This document shows positions 47,630 through 57,895 of a stretch of DNA of 64,000 nt, in pieces. Each line of letters begins with the position of its first letter. The first letter of the stretch is position 1. Both the position numbers and the translations under genes were made by a program. Origin of the DNA: Vibrio cincinnatiensis (GTDB lineage: Bacteria > Pseudomonadota > Gammaproteobacteria > Enterobacterales > Vibrionaceae); contig NZ_SGOM01000001.1 of assembly GCF_022113815.1 (NCBI RefSeq), positions 186,001-250,000 of the forward strand. The letters are read 5' to 3'. The notes under the pieces are model-generated. The model did no database searches. It was not told the DNA's origin and worked only from the letters and a program-made list of their open reading frames with translations.

Positions 47630-47866
47630 ATGAAAATATTTAAAGTGCTAGGTTCTGGTTGTGCGAATTGCGTCAATACCGCTCGGTTAATTGAAAAAAT
47701 AGCGGGTGAACAAGGTGTTGAGGTTAAAGTCGAAAAAGTGACCGATCTTGAAACGATTATGAATTATGGTGTGATGTCGACACCTGGGGTGGTGATGGAT
47801 GAGAAGGTTGTTCATTCTGGTGGTATTCCTAAACCAGAAACCATTATTCGCTGGTTGAATGATTAA
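47630..47866 (+). CDS. Small thioredoxin-fold redox protein
   Basis: A 78-residue protein of the MTH895/TM0996 thioredoxin-like group, with the redox pair GSGCANC (Cys10 and Cys13) and the cis-Pro loop MSTPGVVMDE. TAGGAGAAAAA before the ATG at 47630 sets the start. Such genes are typically linked to DUF318 permeases and are thought to serve them, perhaps by handling arsenic thiol bonds. Confidence 0.85.
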   Translation: MKIFKVLGSGCANCVNTARLIEKIAGEQGVEVKVEKVTDLETIMNYGVMSTPGVVMDEKVVHSGGIPKPETIIRWLND

Positions 47867-47916
47867 TAGCCAGAGCTGAGGCGGAGAGAAGTCTTCGCCT
47901 CAGTAACTAAGAGCGA

Positions 47917-49017
47917 TTAGCCCACTATCCATAAATAGAGCAATCCAGCTGACATCGCCATGCTCAAAATTACACTAAGAAAAGCGACAATCATTGGCGT
48001 CTTAAATATGGCTTTAAGTAAAATAACCTCCGTTAGACTCGCCCCAGCGCTGCCAATGATTAACGCCATAACAGAGCCCATCGCCATTCCTTTTTGGACT
48101 AAAGCGGCACTTAAAGGGATGATGGCTTCTGCCCTTAAATAAAGAGGGATGCCAATTATGGCCGCGATAGGAATGGCATACCATTGATCAACGCCCGCAT
48201 AACGCACAATAAATTCAGTAGGGATAAAGCCGTAGATAAAAGCCCCAAGGCTGATCCCAACCATTAAATAAGGCAGCACTTGCTTAAAGTCTCTCCATGT
48301 TGTTAGCCACAATGCCCACCAAATACTGGGTGGTTGAGTTGCTAAGGTAGGAACAACGCCATCTTTGGATGAATTAGAGGTTGAACAGCAAGAAGTAGGT
48401 TTAGCTGGTGATATTGGCGAGCAGATAGCGCCGAGTCGCAGGCTGGCTGCCTTTATTGGAGCCATTCCAGGAGTTTGCAAAACACAAGAGGCTGGGGCAT
48501 CTTTTTTCTCTATTTTAGGGGCATTTTTTTGTGTGCAGCAAGTACTGGTCGCATTTTTAACGCTATAAGCTTCAGGCTTAACGTAGCGTTGAAATCCCAA
48601 TATTTCCAGTAAAAAGCCGGCTGCAACCGAAACAATCAGCGCGACAGAAAAATAAAACAGAGCCACTTTCCAACCAAAAGTGATGACAAATAAACCAATG
48701 ATGATTGGGTTAAGTAACGGACTGGCGAAAAGGAAAACCATCATCGGTCCAAAGCCTGCTTTGGCTCGGAGTAAACCTTTTAAAAAAGGGATGGTTGAAC
48801 AGGAACAAAAAGGTGTTATGGCTCCCAGCAACGCCGCGATGATATAACCTTTTCCCTTACGAGAGGAGAGGATTGACTGAACTTTTTCAGGGGTGAGAAA
48901 AAGCTGCAAAGCCCCAACAGCATAACTAATGACTAAAAAAAGAAGAGTAAGTTCAATAGCAAGGAATAGAAACATCTCTGCGGCATGGTTCAGCATGGTT
49001 GTTATATCTGGATACAT
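47917..49017 (-). CDS. ArsP-type permease (DUF318), larger copy with Cys-rich loop
   Basis: A 366-residue membrane protein with GAITPFCSCSTIPFLKGLLR near residue 66. A long cytoplasmic loop (about residues 150-225) is rich in Cys, including STCCTQK and TSCCSTSNS, suggesting metalloid or metal binding. GGAG eight bases before the ATG at 49017 supports this start over the TTG at 49029. It diverges from an arsR gene at 49194. Confidence 0.82.
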   Translation of the reverse strand: MYPDITTMLNHAAEMFLFLAIELTLLFLVISYAVGALQLFLTPEKVQSILSSRKGKGYIIAALLGAITPFCSCSTIPFLKGLLRAKAGFGPMMVFLFASPLLNPIIIGLFVITFGWKVALFYFSVALIVSVAAGFLLEILGFQRYVKPEAYSVKNATSTCCTQKNAPKIEKKDAPASCVLQTPGMAPIKAASLRLGAICSPISPAKPTSCCSTSNSSKDGVVPTLATQPPSIWWALWLTTWRDFKQVLPYLMVGISLGAFIYGFIPTEFIVRYAGVDQWYAIPIAAIIGIPLYLRAEAIIPLSAALVQKGMAMGSVMALIIGSAGASLTEVILLKAIFKTPMIVAFLSVILSMAMSAGLLYLWIVG

Positions 49018-49030
49018 GGGTGACTCCAAT

Positions 49031-49054
49031 ATATTTCTGTATTTTTGGAAATAT
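49031..49054. promoter_or_regulatory. Inverted repeat, probable ArsR operator
   Basis: ATATTTC (49031-49037) and GAAATAT (49048-49054) form a perfect palindrome with a 10-base spacer just upstream of the permease start. A second, imperfect pair (TTTCTAAAAA and TTTTTAGGAA) lies at 49085-49120. Both are in the divergent promoter region with arsR. Confidence 0.6.
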
Positions 49055-49193
49055 AGTATTTATGATGAAGGTTGACAATAATTATTTCTAAAAACATCGA
49101 AATGTAACGATTTTTAGGAATCATGCGAGGGGAATGATTGCGGTTCATTTTGGCTTGCCATAGTATCAAGGCGTTATATATCAGGAGTATTGA

Positions 49194-49490
49194 ATGGATA
49201 TTGAAACCATTGCCAAAGCATTAAAAGAGTTGGGGCACCCAACTCGTTTAGTTATCTATAAAACGGTGGTAAAAGCTGGTTACCAAGGCGTTGCGGTCGG
49301 GCAAATTCAAGAGCGACTAGCCATTCCCAATTCAACCCTCTCTCACCATATTTCTGCGCTTATTTCAGCTGGGTTAATTACACAGCGTCGAGAAGGGCGC
49401 ACGCTCTACTGTGTCGCCGAATACCAAAACCTACAAACCGTTATCGGCTATCTACAAGATGAATGCTGTAGTGATGAAAAGGCACAATAG
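49194..49490 (+). CDS. ArsR-family repressor (second copy)
   Basis: A 98-residue winged-helix protein: LGHPTRLVIYKTVVKAGYQG, then LAIPNSTLSHHISALISAGL. The usual CxC in the DNA-binding helix is absent; candidate metalloid ligands are a Cys in RTLYCVAEY and the C-terminal ECC. It diverges from the Cys-rich ArsP-type permease and probably represses both. Confidence 0.85.
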   Translation: MDIETIAKALKELGHPTRLVIYKTVVKAGYQGVAVGQIQERLAIPNSTLSHHISALISAGLITQRREGRTLYCVAEYQNLQTVIGYLQDECCSDEKAQ

Positions 49491-49753
49491 AGAAATAAAA
49501 GTGGTGGGGATGTATCTGTATCATGGCTGGATGAGGCAGTATACAATCAGGTAATTATCAAAAGTAATCTAATCCTCCGATAGTTATTTTCTAAATAACT
49601 TTTCCCCATTCCATGTTTCGAGAGCCAAGGAAGTGAACTATTTAATTCAATTTAATCATTAGGTCGTTCACACATATTTTTATTGAGCGATCAGTTGATT
49701 CACTTTTAGTGCATTATATCTAATGCCTGTTTTTTATTTTATGGGTTCTTGCT

Positions 49754-50455
49754 ATGTCCAGAAGTCAACGCCTCCTAGATTTACTCCAACTTCTTCGACG
49801 CTATAGATATCCAGTCTCAGCTGAGCAATTAGCAAGTAAACTAGATGTTAGCGTAAGAACAATCTATCGTGATATAGCAACGTTGCAATCACAAGGCGCA
49901 GAGGTTGAGGGAGAAGCTGGGCTTGGCTACATTTTAAAACCGAGCTTCGATTTACCCCCAATGATGTTTAGCTTAGAGGAGCTTGAAGCCCTCAGGTTAG
50001 GAGCTGAGTGGGTGGCAAAGCAAGCAAACGGAGAGTTTAGTGAGGCCGCTATTGACGCACTTGCTAAGATATCAGCAGTGTTACCTTCTGAACATGAAGC
50101 TAAGCATACCGAGAGCGTCATCAGAGTTGCTTCAATTCTTAAAGCACCAGAGGTGATGGTTAAACTAGCTGAGCTAAAAGCAACGATAAAAAAAGAGAAT
50201 AAAGCAGAAATTCTTTACGAAGATGCCAAAGGTGTTATCAGTAAAAGGGTGGTATGGCCAATACTTATAGGGATGTTTGAGCAACACAATATCTTGGTTG
50301 CATGGTGCGAAACACGAAACGATTACCGTAATTTCCGTCTTGATAGGATTCAATCATTTTTTCAACTTGAGTCTAAATATGAGCGTTCTCGTCATGTTTT
50401 ACTCACTGAATGGGAAGCTCTGGAGGGGATCGGACATAAGTACTTTCACTACTGA
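49754..50455 (+). CDS. YafY-type HTH/WYL transcriptional regulator
   Basis: A 233-residue regulator with an N-terminal HTH_11 domain (RSQRLLDLLQLLRRYRYPVS, ASKLDVSVRTIYRDIATLQ) and a C-terminal WYL domain (AEILYEDAKGVISKRVVWPI, ending in a WCETRNDYRNFRLDRI motif). It is shorter than the island WYL protein and belongs to the common YafY branch, which regulates neighbouring metabolic genes. The next gene is a VOC protein 64 bases on. Confidence 0.88.
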   Translation: MSRSQRLLDLLQLLRRYRYPVSAEQLASKLDVSVRTIYRDIATLQSQGAEVEGEAGLGYILKPSFDLPPMMFSLEELEALRLGAEWVAKQANGEFSEAAIDALAKISAVLPSEHEAKHTESVIRVASILKAPEVMVKLAELKATIKKENKAEILYEDAKGVISKRVVWPILIGMFEQHNILVAWCETRNDYRNFRLDRIQSFFQLESKYERSRHVLLTEWEALEGIGHKYFHY

Positions 50456-50519
50456 CAAAAACTGTCAGTACCTACGGTTATAGTTAATTTATCCCTTTCG
50501 GAAATGAAGATTGACAACT

Positions 50520-50879
50520 ATGTTAGCTATTGATTCTATTGTTCTTTATGTTGAAAGTGTTCAACTCAGCATGGCCTTTTATAAGAAAGTATTTGAGTGT
50601 GAACCTAAGCTTTTGTCGCCAACTTTTGTGGTAGTCGAGTTTGCTGAAAATGTAAAAATCACGCTAAAACAAACGGATGCACTTACACCAAGTAGTTCAG
50701 TTCGAGGTGGCGGGACTGAGCTTTCTATCCCTGCAATTAACAGAACTGAGTTAGATACTTTATTTGAAAAGTGGCAGGCGCTAGGAGTAAATTTTGCTCA
50801 AGAGCGCGAAGAGTCTGTATATGGTATCAATTTTGTCGCATTAGACCCAGATGGGCACCGTTTACGAGTGTTTGCTTAA
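50520..50879 (+). CDS. VOC (glyoxalase/bleomycin resistance-like) family protein
   Basis: A 119-residue single betaalphabetabetabeta-unit pair: LAIDSIVLYVESVQLSMAFY at the start and NFVALDPDGHRLRVFA at the end. Members bind a metal and act on varied substrates; here the function is unknown. The ATG at 50520 is chosen; a TTG at 50511 is an alternative. The 3' end overlaps the IS4 remnant on the other strand by 18 bases. Confidence 0.82.
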   Translation: MLAIDSIVLYVESVQLSMAFYKKVFECEPKLLSPTFVVVEFAENVKITLKQTDALTPSSSVRGGGTELSIPAINRTELDTLFEKWQALGVNFAQEREESVYGINFVALDPDGHRLRVFA

Positions 50880-51540
50880 CGTTACCTTGTTTTTCGGCAA
50901 TGATGTTGCAAGGAAACGTTCAGGGAAACCATCAAACTGATAACGAATGACTCGAAAGTACCATTCTTTCGGTAACGACGGTGACTGTTTTCGCGCATGG
51001 GAACTCAGCTTTCGCTTCACAAGCCAGTCGTTATCACTGTATTCATGCACTATTTCATAGTTAATATCTTTCTTTAATGGTGTCACCCAATGGCGATTAT
51101 TACCTTGATTTTCAACGTGACGAAGTAGCTCTGCTCCGTGATAGAGTTTGTCCATAAGTAGCACTGAATTATCGTTGATGCTGTCCGCTCCAATGACTGG
51201 CACTTTGATGGAATAACCACTGTACAGGCTCAACACCCAACCGTTTACGAGCTTCGGTGAGAGAGCTTTTAGCTGATAGCAAAGCGTTGTTTAATTGCTT
51301 GGAATTTAAGGCTAATGGTTCAGCAACAGTATGGATAGATTCCTGTCTCAGCAAAGACATGCCAATCACGAGTCTGAGAACATCTTGTGGCTGAATTTTT
51401 CGACGTCGGACCGTCGCATGGGATGTCATACTCAATGCGTTGTTTACCCACTCAATAGGCAGGTGAGCATTCAAGACATGTAAGTAATCGCTCTGCAGTG
51501 GATAGCTTGAAGAAAAGTCTTCTAATTCAGCAGCAAACAT
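50862..51540 (-). pseudogene. IS4-family transposase remnant, deleted and frameshifted
   Basis: Two overlapping frames carry parts of one transposase. 51169-51540 holds the N-terminal domain (LPIEWVNNALSMTSHATVRR, then DVLRLVIGMSLLRQESIHTVAEPL). 50862-51236 holds a central part (SVLLMDKLYHGAELLRHVEN, HWVTPLKKDINYE). The first catalytic Asp region and the C-terminus are missing, so it cannot transpose. It separates the VOC gene from phoU. Confidence 0.8.
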
Positions 51541-51716
51541 ACGGGCTCCTTTCAGGCGAGCCAGTAGTTTGCTTGAATTTAAGGATCGTTCAAGTTATTC
51601 ATTTTCCTTAAACGATCAGCATTGCGCATAGGCGGGGATCCATATATTGCTTTAGTCTGCTTGTACAGAAATGACAGTATTGGGTCACTTGACGGCAGGG
51701 GGCTCAGAAGAGTCGA

Positions 51717-52460
51717 TTAAGATTTTTTCGCTAATAACTCCGCAATTTCTTGATCTTTCTTATGTCGAACATCCAGCCCTTTAACAAAATAAATGGTGTA
51801 CTCGCAGACATTACGGGCGTGATCGCCGATCCGCTCGACTGCGCGGCCAATCCAAGTGATTTCCAAGATCGTTTGGTAATGCGTTCCTTGAACCAACATA
51901 TCTTTATCATTTTGCCGCAAAATTTCTCCATAGCTGTTGTCGATGTGGTTATCCAGCATCGCCGCTTGCAGCGCCTCTTCTGCATTCATATTGTGAAAGG
52001 CATCCATGGATTTTTGTAGCATATTAATGACGTGTGCATTGATCTGTTCAAATGCATCTTCTTGCAGTTCAATTCCATCAAAGTAATTCTTTTTACCGGG
52101 ATGGTGCTCTTTTAGACGCAAGACGGCATGAGCGATTCGTTTGGATTGATCACCGATACGCTCAAGATCCATGATCGCTTTCATAATTGAGAATACAGCA
52201 CGTAAATCACGAGCAGCGGGCTGACGCTTGACCAAAATATCAATACATTGTTGATCAATTGCCAGTTCAAGTAAGTTGATATTATGATCGTTTTCAATGA
52301 CTTGTTTCGCAAGGGCGACATCACCTGTCATGAATGCATTCAAGGCATGGCGAACTTGTGTAATCACCAAATCGCCCATATTAACAACCCCATCAACAAT
52401 AGAACGCAGTTCACTATTGTAGCTGTGTGAGGTGTGCCCATCGATACGATGAGTTGGCAT
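51717..52460 (-). CDS. phoU: Phosphate transport regulator PhoU
   Basis: A 247-residue all-helical protein of two PhoU repeats, with the metal-site motifs DLERIGDQSKRIAHAV and AVERIGDHARNVCEYTIYFV. It links Pst transport to PhoR/PhoB signalling as a negative regulator. It is the last gene of pstSCAB-phoU. Confidence 0.96.
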   Translation of the reverse strand: MPTHRIDGHTSHSYNSELRSIVDGVVNMGDLVITQVRHALNAFMTGDVALAKQVIENDHNINLLELAIDQQCIDILVKRQPAARDLRAVFSIMKAIMDLERIGDQSKRIAHAVLRLKEHHPGKKNYFDGIELQEDAFEQINAHVINMLQKSMDAFHNMNAEEALQAAMLDNHIDNSYGEILRQNDKDMLVQGTHYQTILEITWIGRAVERIGDHARNVCEYTIYFVKGLDVRHKKDQEIAELLAKKS

Positions 52461-52484
52461 AAACTTCTCCTAAAAAATCGTCAA

Positions 52485-53336
52485 TTAACCGAAGCGGCCG
52501 GTAATGTAATCTTCTGTGCGACTATCACTTGGGTTCGTGAAAAGCTCGCGGGTATCATTGAGTTCCACAAGGTTACCCATATGAAAAAAGGCGGTTTTAT
52601 CTGAAACTCGAGCAGCTTGTTGCATATTGTGTGTCACCATTGCAATGGTATAGCTGCCTTTGAGTTCATCAATTAAGTCTTCAATGATGGAAGTCGCAAT
52701 CGGGTCTAATGCGGAGCAAGGCTCATCCATTAGAATCACTTCTGGATTGACAGCAATGGCGCGGGCGATACATAAACGCTGTTGTTGTCCTCCTGATAAG
52801 CCTGTGCCTGGTGCTGATAACCTGTCTTTAACTTCATTCCATAATCCAGCGCGACGTAGGCTGTTTTCAACAATTTCATCCAAATCATTTTTGTTATCAA
52901 CTAAGCCATGTAAACGTGGTCCGTAGGCAATGTTTTCGTAAATCGATTTAGGAAAAGGATTCGGCTTTTGAAACACCATCCCCACTTGAGCGCGTAGCTG
53001 AACGACATCTAAACTTGGGTGATAAATATCTTGCCCATCCAGTGTGACAGAACCCACTACACGAGCGGTATCAATGGTGTCATTCATTCGATTCAGGCAG
53101 CGTAAAAAGGTGGATTTACCACAGCCTGAAGGGCCGATAAAGGCGACGACTTCGTTTTCAACGATATCCATATTGATGCCGTGTAGCGCTTCGGTTTCGC
53201 CATAAAACACTTTGACATCACGAGCCGCCATCTTGGTATTTTTTACCACACTGGCTTTGGGGTTCTGGCGGACCATTTGTGGGTTGATCATTGACTGATT
53301 TTTCATTACTGCTTCACTTATCATATTGATTACCAT
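52485..53336 (-). CDS. pstB: Phosphate ABC transporter ATP-binding protein PstB
   Basis: A 283-residue ABC ATPase: Walker [10 protein letters not shown], signature [18 protein letters not shown], Walker [14 protein letters not shown], and H-loop MVTHNM. The first 35 residues before [17 protein letters not shown] are extra; starts at 53336 (overlapping the pstA stop) or the internal ATGs at 53324 and 53306 are possible. Confidence 0.96.
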   Translation of the reverse strand: MVINMISEAVMKNQSMINPQMVRQNPKASVVKNTKMAARDVKVFYGETEALHGINMDIVENEVVAFIGPSGCGKSTFLRCLNRMNDTIDTARVVGSVTLDGQDIYHPSLDVVQLRAQVGMVFQKPNPFPKSIYENIAYGPRLHGLVDNKNDLDEIVENSLRRAGLWNEVKDRLSAPGTGLSGGQQQRLCIARAIAVNPEVILMDEPCSALDPIATSIIEDLIDELKGSYTIAMVTHNMQQAARVSDKTAFFHMGNLVELNDTRELFTNPSDSRTEDYITGRFG

Positions 53337-54724
53337 CGTGTCTCAAAGCGTCGACGTAACCAAATAGCCAACGCGTTTAAACTGATCATTAGAGCCAGCA
53401 ATACAATGATTGCGGCAGAGGTTCTTGCTTCGAAAAAGTTACGTAATTCATTGCCTTGCCAAAGGAAAATTTGTACTGGCAATGCGGTAGATTGCTCCAT
53501 CGGTGTACCGGGAATGCTGGCAACAAAGGAGTTCATACCGATGAGGAGCAGTGGTGCTGTTTCGCCTAATGCTTGGGCAATACCTAAAATTGAGCCGGTT
53601 AATATACCGGGCAGGGCGAGAGGTAATACGTGGTGGAATACAGCCTGCGTTTTTGATGCGCCAATACCCAAGGCGGCTTGACGAATCGAGGGGGGAATCG
53701 CTTTAAGTGTTGAACGTGTGGCAATAATTACCGTTGGTAAGGTCATCAGTGTTAACACCAAACCTCCAACAAAAGGAGCAGATAACGGCAGTTTAAACCA
53801 CAAAATAAACACGGAAGCGCCTAGTAAACCAAACACAATGGATGGAACCGCCGCCAAGTTATTGATGTTGACTTCAATGAGATCGGTCAGTTTGTTTTTT
53901 GGCGCAAATTCTTCTAGGTAAATGGCGGACGCTACGCCAATCGGTACGGCTAACAGCATCACAATCAACATCATAAAGACAGAACCCATAAAGGCACCCG
54001 CAAGGCCCGCAGAAGCCAGAGAACTGCGTGAGTCCACATTCATAAAGAGGGCTGTGCTGAATTTATTTTCAATCACACCACGCTCAGCCAGTTTATCGGC
54101 CCAAGCTCGCGTTCGTGAGCTGAGCTGTTGACGGGAATCAGGGAGGTCTCGATCGATATTACCTTTGAGCCAGACATCAACATTCGCATCTGCTAAGAGA
54201 TTAAGGCGCACTGTTTGACCGATAAGCGTTGGATCATTGGCAACCCTATCACGTAGTGCAAAACGTTCACCGCTGGTGATTAAACGCAGAGCATCACGCG
54301 GATAGCGGGATGCTTCCGGTAATTCAGTGGCTAAGCTATTAACAATGATGCGATTGAAATTAACCATACCAAGGCTCGTTTGCCAAGCGAGCATGCGCTG
54401 CTGAAATTCGGCAGGTGATTCGCCATTTTTCTGAATGGGTTTGGGGTCAATTTTGATGACATCAGGGTCAAAATAAACTTCTAAGCTGACGGTCGCTTGC
54501 CAGAAAGCGGGAACGCCTTTGGAAAGAATAGAGACAAATAAGATCAATACGAAACTGAGTGCTAGCCCTACGGCACCCATTCCAAACATCTTAAAGCGGC
54601 GCTCACTGGCATGGCGCTTCTTAAGCGATTGAGCAATCCGTTGTTTGGTCTGCTCTCGCTGTACCGAGTTATCAGCCGAAGCGGTCGTTAAATTTTGCAT
54701 GATACTGTCCATGGCATTACTCAT
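53330..54724 (-). CDS. pstA: Phosphate ABC transporter permease PstA
   Basis: A 464-residue inner-membrane permease, longer than E. coli PstA because of a large periplasmic insertion between the first span and the permease core. The core ends with [20 protein letters not shown] and [11 protein letters not shown]. The ATG at 54724 overlaps the pstC stop; the TTG at 54748 is less likely. Confidence 0.95.
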   Translation of the reverse strand: MSNAMDSIMQNLTTASADNSVQREQTKQRIAQSLKKRHASERRFKMFGMGAVGLALSFVLILFVSILSKGVPAFWQATVSLEVYFDPDVIKIDPKPIQKNGESPAEFQQRMLAWQTSLGMVNFNRIIVNSLATELPEASRYPRDALRLITSGERFALRDRVANDPTLIGQTVRLNLLADANVDVWLKGNIDRDLPDSRQQLSSRTRAWADKLAERGVIENKFSTALFMNVDSRSSLASAGLAGAFMGSVFMMLIVMLLAVPIGVASAIYLEEFAPKNKLTDLIEVNINNLAAVPSIVFGLLGASVFILWFKLPLSAPFVGGLVLTLMTLPTVIIATRSTLKAIPPSIRQAALGIGASKTQAVFHHVLPLALPGILTGSILGIAQALGETAPLLLIGMNSFVASIPGTPMEQSTALPVQIFLWQGNELRNFFEARTSAAIIVLLALMISLNALAIWLRRRFETRW

Positions 54725-56102
54725 ATTGTTCACGGTATTTACGTACAATCATTAAGGCAATAACGTTAAGAAACAGGGTTATCACAAACAGGGTTAACCC
54801 TAATGCAAAGGCCACCAGTGATTGAGGGCTGGCAAAGTCAGTGTCTCCTGTCAATTGATTGACAATGGTTACCGTCATGGTTGAAACCGCTTCAAAAGGG
54901 TTGCCCGTTAGGACTGGGCTATTTCCGGCAGCTAAGACCACAATCATGGTTTCACCAATGGCACGGCTTGCCGCAAGGAGAACCGCTCCGGTAATTCCGG
55001 GCAGTGCAGCGGGTAAGACAACTTTACGAATGGTTTCAGATTTTGTTGCCCCCAAGCCGAGTGAACCATCACGCAGCGCTTTGGGAACTTGGGTTAAAAT
55101 ATCGTCAGACAACGATGAGATAAATGGAATGACCATCAACCCCATAACAACCCCTGCTGTGAGTGCAGATGTGGCCCGGATATCAATATGGAGAACCGTA
55201 CCTAATTCAGTTAAAAATGGGCCAACGGTGATTAAGGCAAAAAAGCCATATACGATGGTGGGAATACCCGCCAAGATTTCAATAATAGGTTTAGCAATGG
55301 AACGCACTCGATTTGGCGCGTATTCCGCTAAATAGATAGCACACATCAAACCGATAGGAATGGCAACAGCAAGAGCGATACAAGCGATCAAGAAAGTGCC
55401 CGCGAGTAGAGGGAGCATACCAAACCCAGTTTGCCCACTGGTGCCGACAGTCGAGAAGCGCGGGTTCCATGTTGTACCGAAGAAAAAGTCCATCGGGTTA
55501 ACGAAACTAAAGAAGCGAAAGGCTTCTCCGACCATAGACAAAACAATGCCAATTGTGGTTAAGATGGCAACACCAGAACAAAGGATTAGCAATATATGTA
55601 ACGCTTTTTCAACTTGATTACGAGCCCGTAAATCAGTGCGAATTCGGCGGGTACTAAAGACTAATCCAGCTGCGGCTAACGTTGCCATTAAACCACTGAG
55701 TAATACATGGCTGCGAAACTGGATGTGTTGTAGATAGTCAGCCGCAGCGATTTCATAGCTTTCAAAATCATCGATAACCGCAAAGCCACTGGCGAGGTTA
55801 TGCAGTCGGTTCATTAATACTCGAGCATGATCAACGCTGGTGGGTTGAAACTCGGCGGGTAAATGATTGAGTACAAAATGTTGGATTAGGCTGGGCGAAA
55901 ATATCGTCCAAAGCACCAATACGATAAAAGCAGGCACAACGGCCCACAATAGAGTGAGCATACCGTGGTAAACCGGGCGGGAGTGCAGACGTTGTGCTTG
56001 TCCCGTATTGGTTGATGCCACTTTTTTACTGCGCGTTAGCCCAAGCTGATAAGCCAAAGCCATAACCGCGAGTAGTACAACCATTAGCATCATATTACTC
56101 AT
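54717..56102 (-). CDS. pstC: Phosphate ABC transporter permease PstC
   Basis: A 461-residue permease with an extended N-terminal region and the core motifs IAKPIIEILAGIPTIVYGFF, SLGLGATKSETIRKVVLPAA and AIGETMIVVLAAG. With PstA it forms the membrane channel for phosphate uptake. It is the gene after pstS. Confidence 0.95.
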   Translation of the reverse strand: MSNMMLMVVLLAVMALAYQLGLTRSKKVASTNTGQAQRLHSRPVYHGMLTLLWAVVPAFIVLVLWTIFSPSLIQHFVLNHLPAEFQPTSVDHARVLMNRLHNLASGFAVIDDFESYEIAAADYLQHIQFRSHVLLSGLMATLAAAGLVFSTRRIRTDLRARNQVEKALHILLILCSGVAILTTIGIVLSMVGEAFRFFSFVNPMDFFFGTTWNPRFSTVGTSGQTGFGMLPLLAGTFLIACIALAVAIPIGLMCAIYLAEYAPNRVRSIAKPIIEILAGIPTIVYGFFALITVGPFLTELGTVLHIDIRATSALTAGVVMGLMVIPFISSLSDDILTQVPKALRDGSLGLGATKSETIRKVVLPAALPGITGAVLLAASRAIGETMIVVLAAGNSPVLTGNPFEAVSTMTVTIVNQLTGDTDFASPQSLVAFALGLTLFVITLFLNVIALMIVRKYREQYE

Positions 56103-56171
56103 TACTGTCCTTACCTTATTAAAACAGCAACAAGAGGTTGATATTTCAACCTCTTGCCACTTTATTGGGTA

Positions 56172-57194
56172 TTAAAGTGTTTTACGGTTGCGAATATTGT
56201 TTGCAACTTGGGCGCGTTCTTTATCATCCATTGGAATCAATCCTGCGGCTTCTAATGGGCTACCCATGCCACCCATTTGCTCGCTTACAAAGAATTGTGC
56301 GTATTCAAGTAACCCTGGGACAACCCCAACGTGGGCATTTTTAATGTAGAAGAACAGTGGACGAGAAACTGGGTACTCACCCGTTCCAATGGTTTCTAAG
56401 CTGGGTGTGATGCCATTAACGGTAGCCACTTTGAGGCGGTCACGGTTTTGGTCATAGAAGCTTAAACCAAAGACGCCGACGGCGTTACGTTGTGCATCTA
56501 AACGAGCCAAGGTTTCTGTGTAGTCACCAGCAACTTCTACTACACGACCATCGGTACGGATAGCATTACAGAAGTTTGTTTTGGCTTTTTTATCCATCGC
56601 TTTGACTTCTGCAAAGGTGTCACAACCAGGGTGAACCACTTTTTCTTCGTATACTTCACGAGTACCGTGGTTAGAACCTGGGATCACAAGCAAAATTTCT
56701 TGGTCAGGCAGTGAGGAATCGATTTGTTTCCAGTTGGTGTATGGGTTAGCTACCATTTTGCCATTTTGAGGTACCTGAGCGGCGCCCGCTTTGAACACAT
56801 GTTCTGGTTTAAGAGCAAAGCTACCACTGTCTGTGCGAGAGGCGAAAACGATACCATCGTAGCCCACTTTGACTTCAATCACTTCGGTGACACCGTTAGC
56901 TCGGCAGCTTTCTAGTTCACTACTTTTGATAGCACGAGAGGCGTTAGCGATATCGATGGTGTTGACACCGACACCTTGGCAAAATTGACGTAAACCACCA
57001 CTTGAGCCACCCGAGCCGACAACGGGTGTATTAAACTGGGCGAATGTTTGACCAAATTCTTCTGCGACAATCGATGAAAACGGTAACACAGTGGAAGAGC
57101 CAGCAATTTGGATAGTTTCACGGGCCATTGCAGGTGCTGAGATAGCCGTGGCGATGGTTGAGGCAAGCAATAGCGCGTTGCGTCCAAACTTCAT
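56172..57194 (-). CDS. pstS: Phosphate ABC transporter substrate-binding protein PstS
   Basis: A 340-residue periplasmic protein. The signal peptide ends near ISAPAMA, and the phosphate-binding loops follow: GSSTVLPFSSIVAEEFGQ, GSGGSSGGLRQFCQG and ANASRAIKSSEL, then SNHGTREVYEEKV. It diverges from arsR. Arsenate mimics phosphate and enters through Pst systems, so the neighbouring ArsJ detoxification operon makes biological sense. Confidence 0.94.
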   Translation of the reverse strand: MKFGRNALLLASTIATAISAPAMARETIQIAGSSTVLPFSSIVAEEFGQTFAQFNTPVVGSGGSSGGLRQFCQGVGVNTIDIANASRAIKSSELESCRANGVTEVIEVKVGYDGIVFASRTDSGSFALKPEHVFKAGAAQVPQNGKMVANPYTNWKQIDSSLPDQEILLVIPGSNHGTREVYEEKVVHPGCDTFAEVKAMDKKAKTNFCNAIRTDGRVVEVAGDYTETLARLDAQRNAVGVFGLSFYDQNRDRLKVATVNGITPSLETIGTGEYPVSRPLFFYIKNAHVGVVPGLLEYAQFFVSEQMGGMGSPLEAAGLIPMDDKERAQVANNIRNRKTL

Positions 57195-57317
57195 AATATT
57201 TCCCTCGTTAATTTCATATCGTAAACCGCCTTGGCTTGTTAGCCTTCCGTAAGCGGCTTTGTTTGGTTTAACTAAGTTGAATTTTGGGCGGCTTGTATGA
57301 CAGTAAAATGGATCTTA

Positions 57318-57336
57318 TATGACAATAATGTGACAG
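57318..57336 (-). promoter_or_regulatory. Pho box upstream of pstS
   Basis: Read on the minus strand it is CTGTCACATTATTGTCATA, two GTCA half-sites 11 bases apart as in PhoB boxes. A further half-site lies at 57296-57303, and a second full-length-type box at 57390-57407 (minus-strand GGTCACACCACCGTCATA). The 335-base gap holds no gene. Confidence 0.75.
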
Positions 57337-57529
57337 GTTGGGTAGGTGAAAAGAAAAATTTGGTATTAATGAGCGAGGTGGAGCAATGCTATGACGGTGG
57401 TGTGACCCTATGATGACAACCTCATCACCGTATTTCTGGTTATGAAACTTTTATGACAATCGCAGACTATGCATTGACGGATAACGTTTAAAAACTAATA
57501 TATACGCATATCCATATAAGGTGATAATT

Positions 57530-57871
57530 ATGCTTCCTCATCAATTTTTTAAATTATTGGCAGATGAAACTCGAGTGCGCTGCTTATTGATGATTGCGCG
57601 TGAACAGCCGCTTTGTGTCGCTGAGTTGACCGAGGCTTTGCAAGAAAGTCAGCCGAAAATCTCGCGCCACTTGGCTTTATTGCGTTCAAGCGGTGTGGTG
57701 GTGGATGTGCGCCAAGGACAGTGGGTCTTTTATCGCCTCTCAGAGCACCTCCCCGGCTGGATGAGAAAACAGATTCAAGGGTTGGTGGATTCCAACTGTT
57801 TAAAAGAAGAATACCAGCAAGACATGGTTCGCTTGGCGGCGATGAAGTTACGCCCACAGTGCTGTGTCTAA
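57530..57871 (+). CDS. arsR: ArsR-family repressor (third copy)
   Basis: A 113-residue winged-helix repressor at the head of the arsJ operon, with ESQPKISRHLALLRSSGVVV. It has CVAEL in place of the canonical CVCDL, so one of the two usual ligands is missing; a C-terminal QCCV may supply others, as in some C-terminal-Cys ArsR proteins. The ATG at 57530 follows AAGGTGATAATT. AT-rich ATAT repeats at 57500-57517 just before it may be its operator. Confidence 0.9.
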   Translation: MLPHQFFKLLADETRVRCLLMIAREQPLCVAELTEALQESQPKISRHLALLRSSGVVVDVRQGQWVFYRLSEHLPGWMRKQIQGLVDSNCLKEEYQQDMVRLAAMKLRPQCCV

Positions 57872-57895
57872 CATACGGTTTAAGAAGGAAAGATT

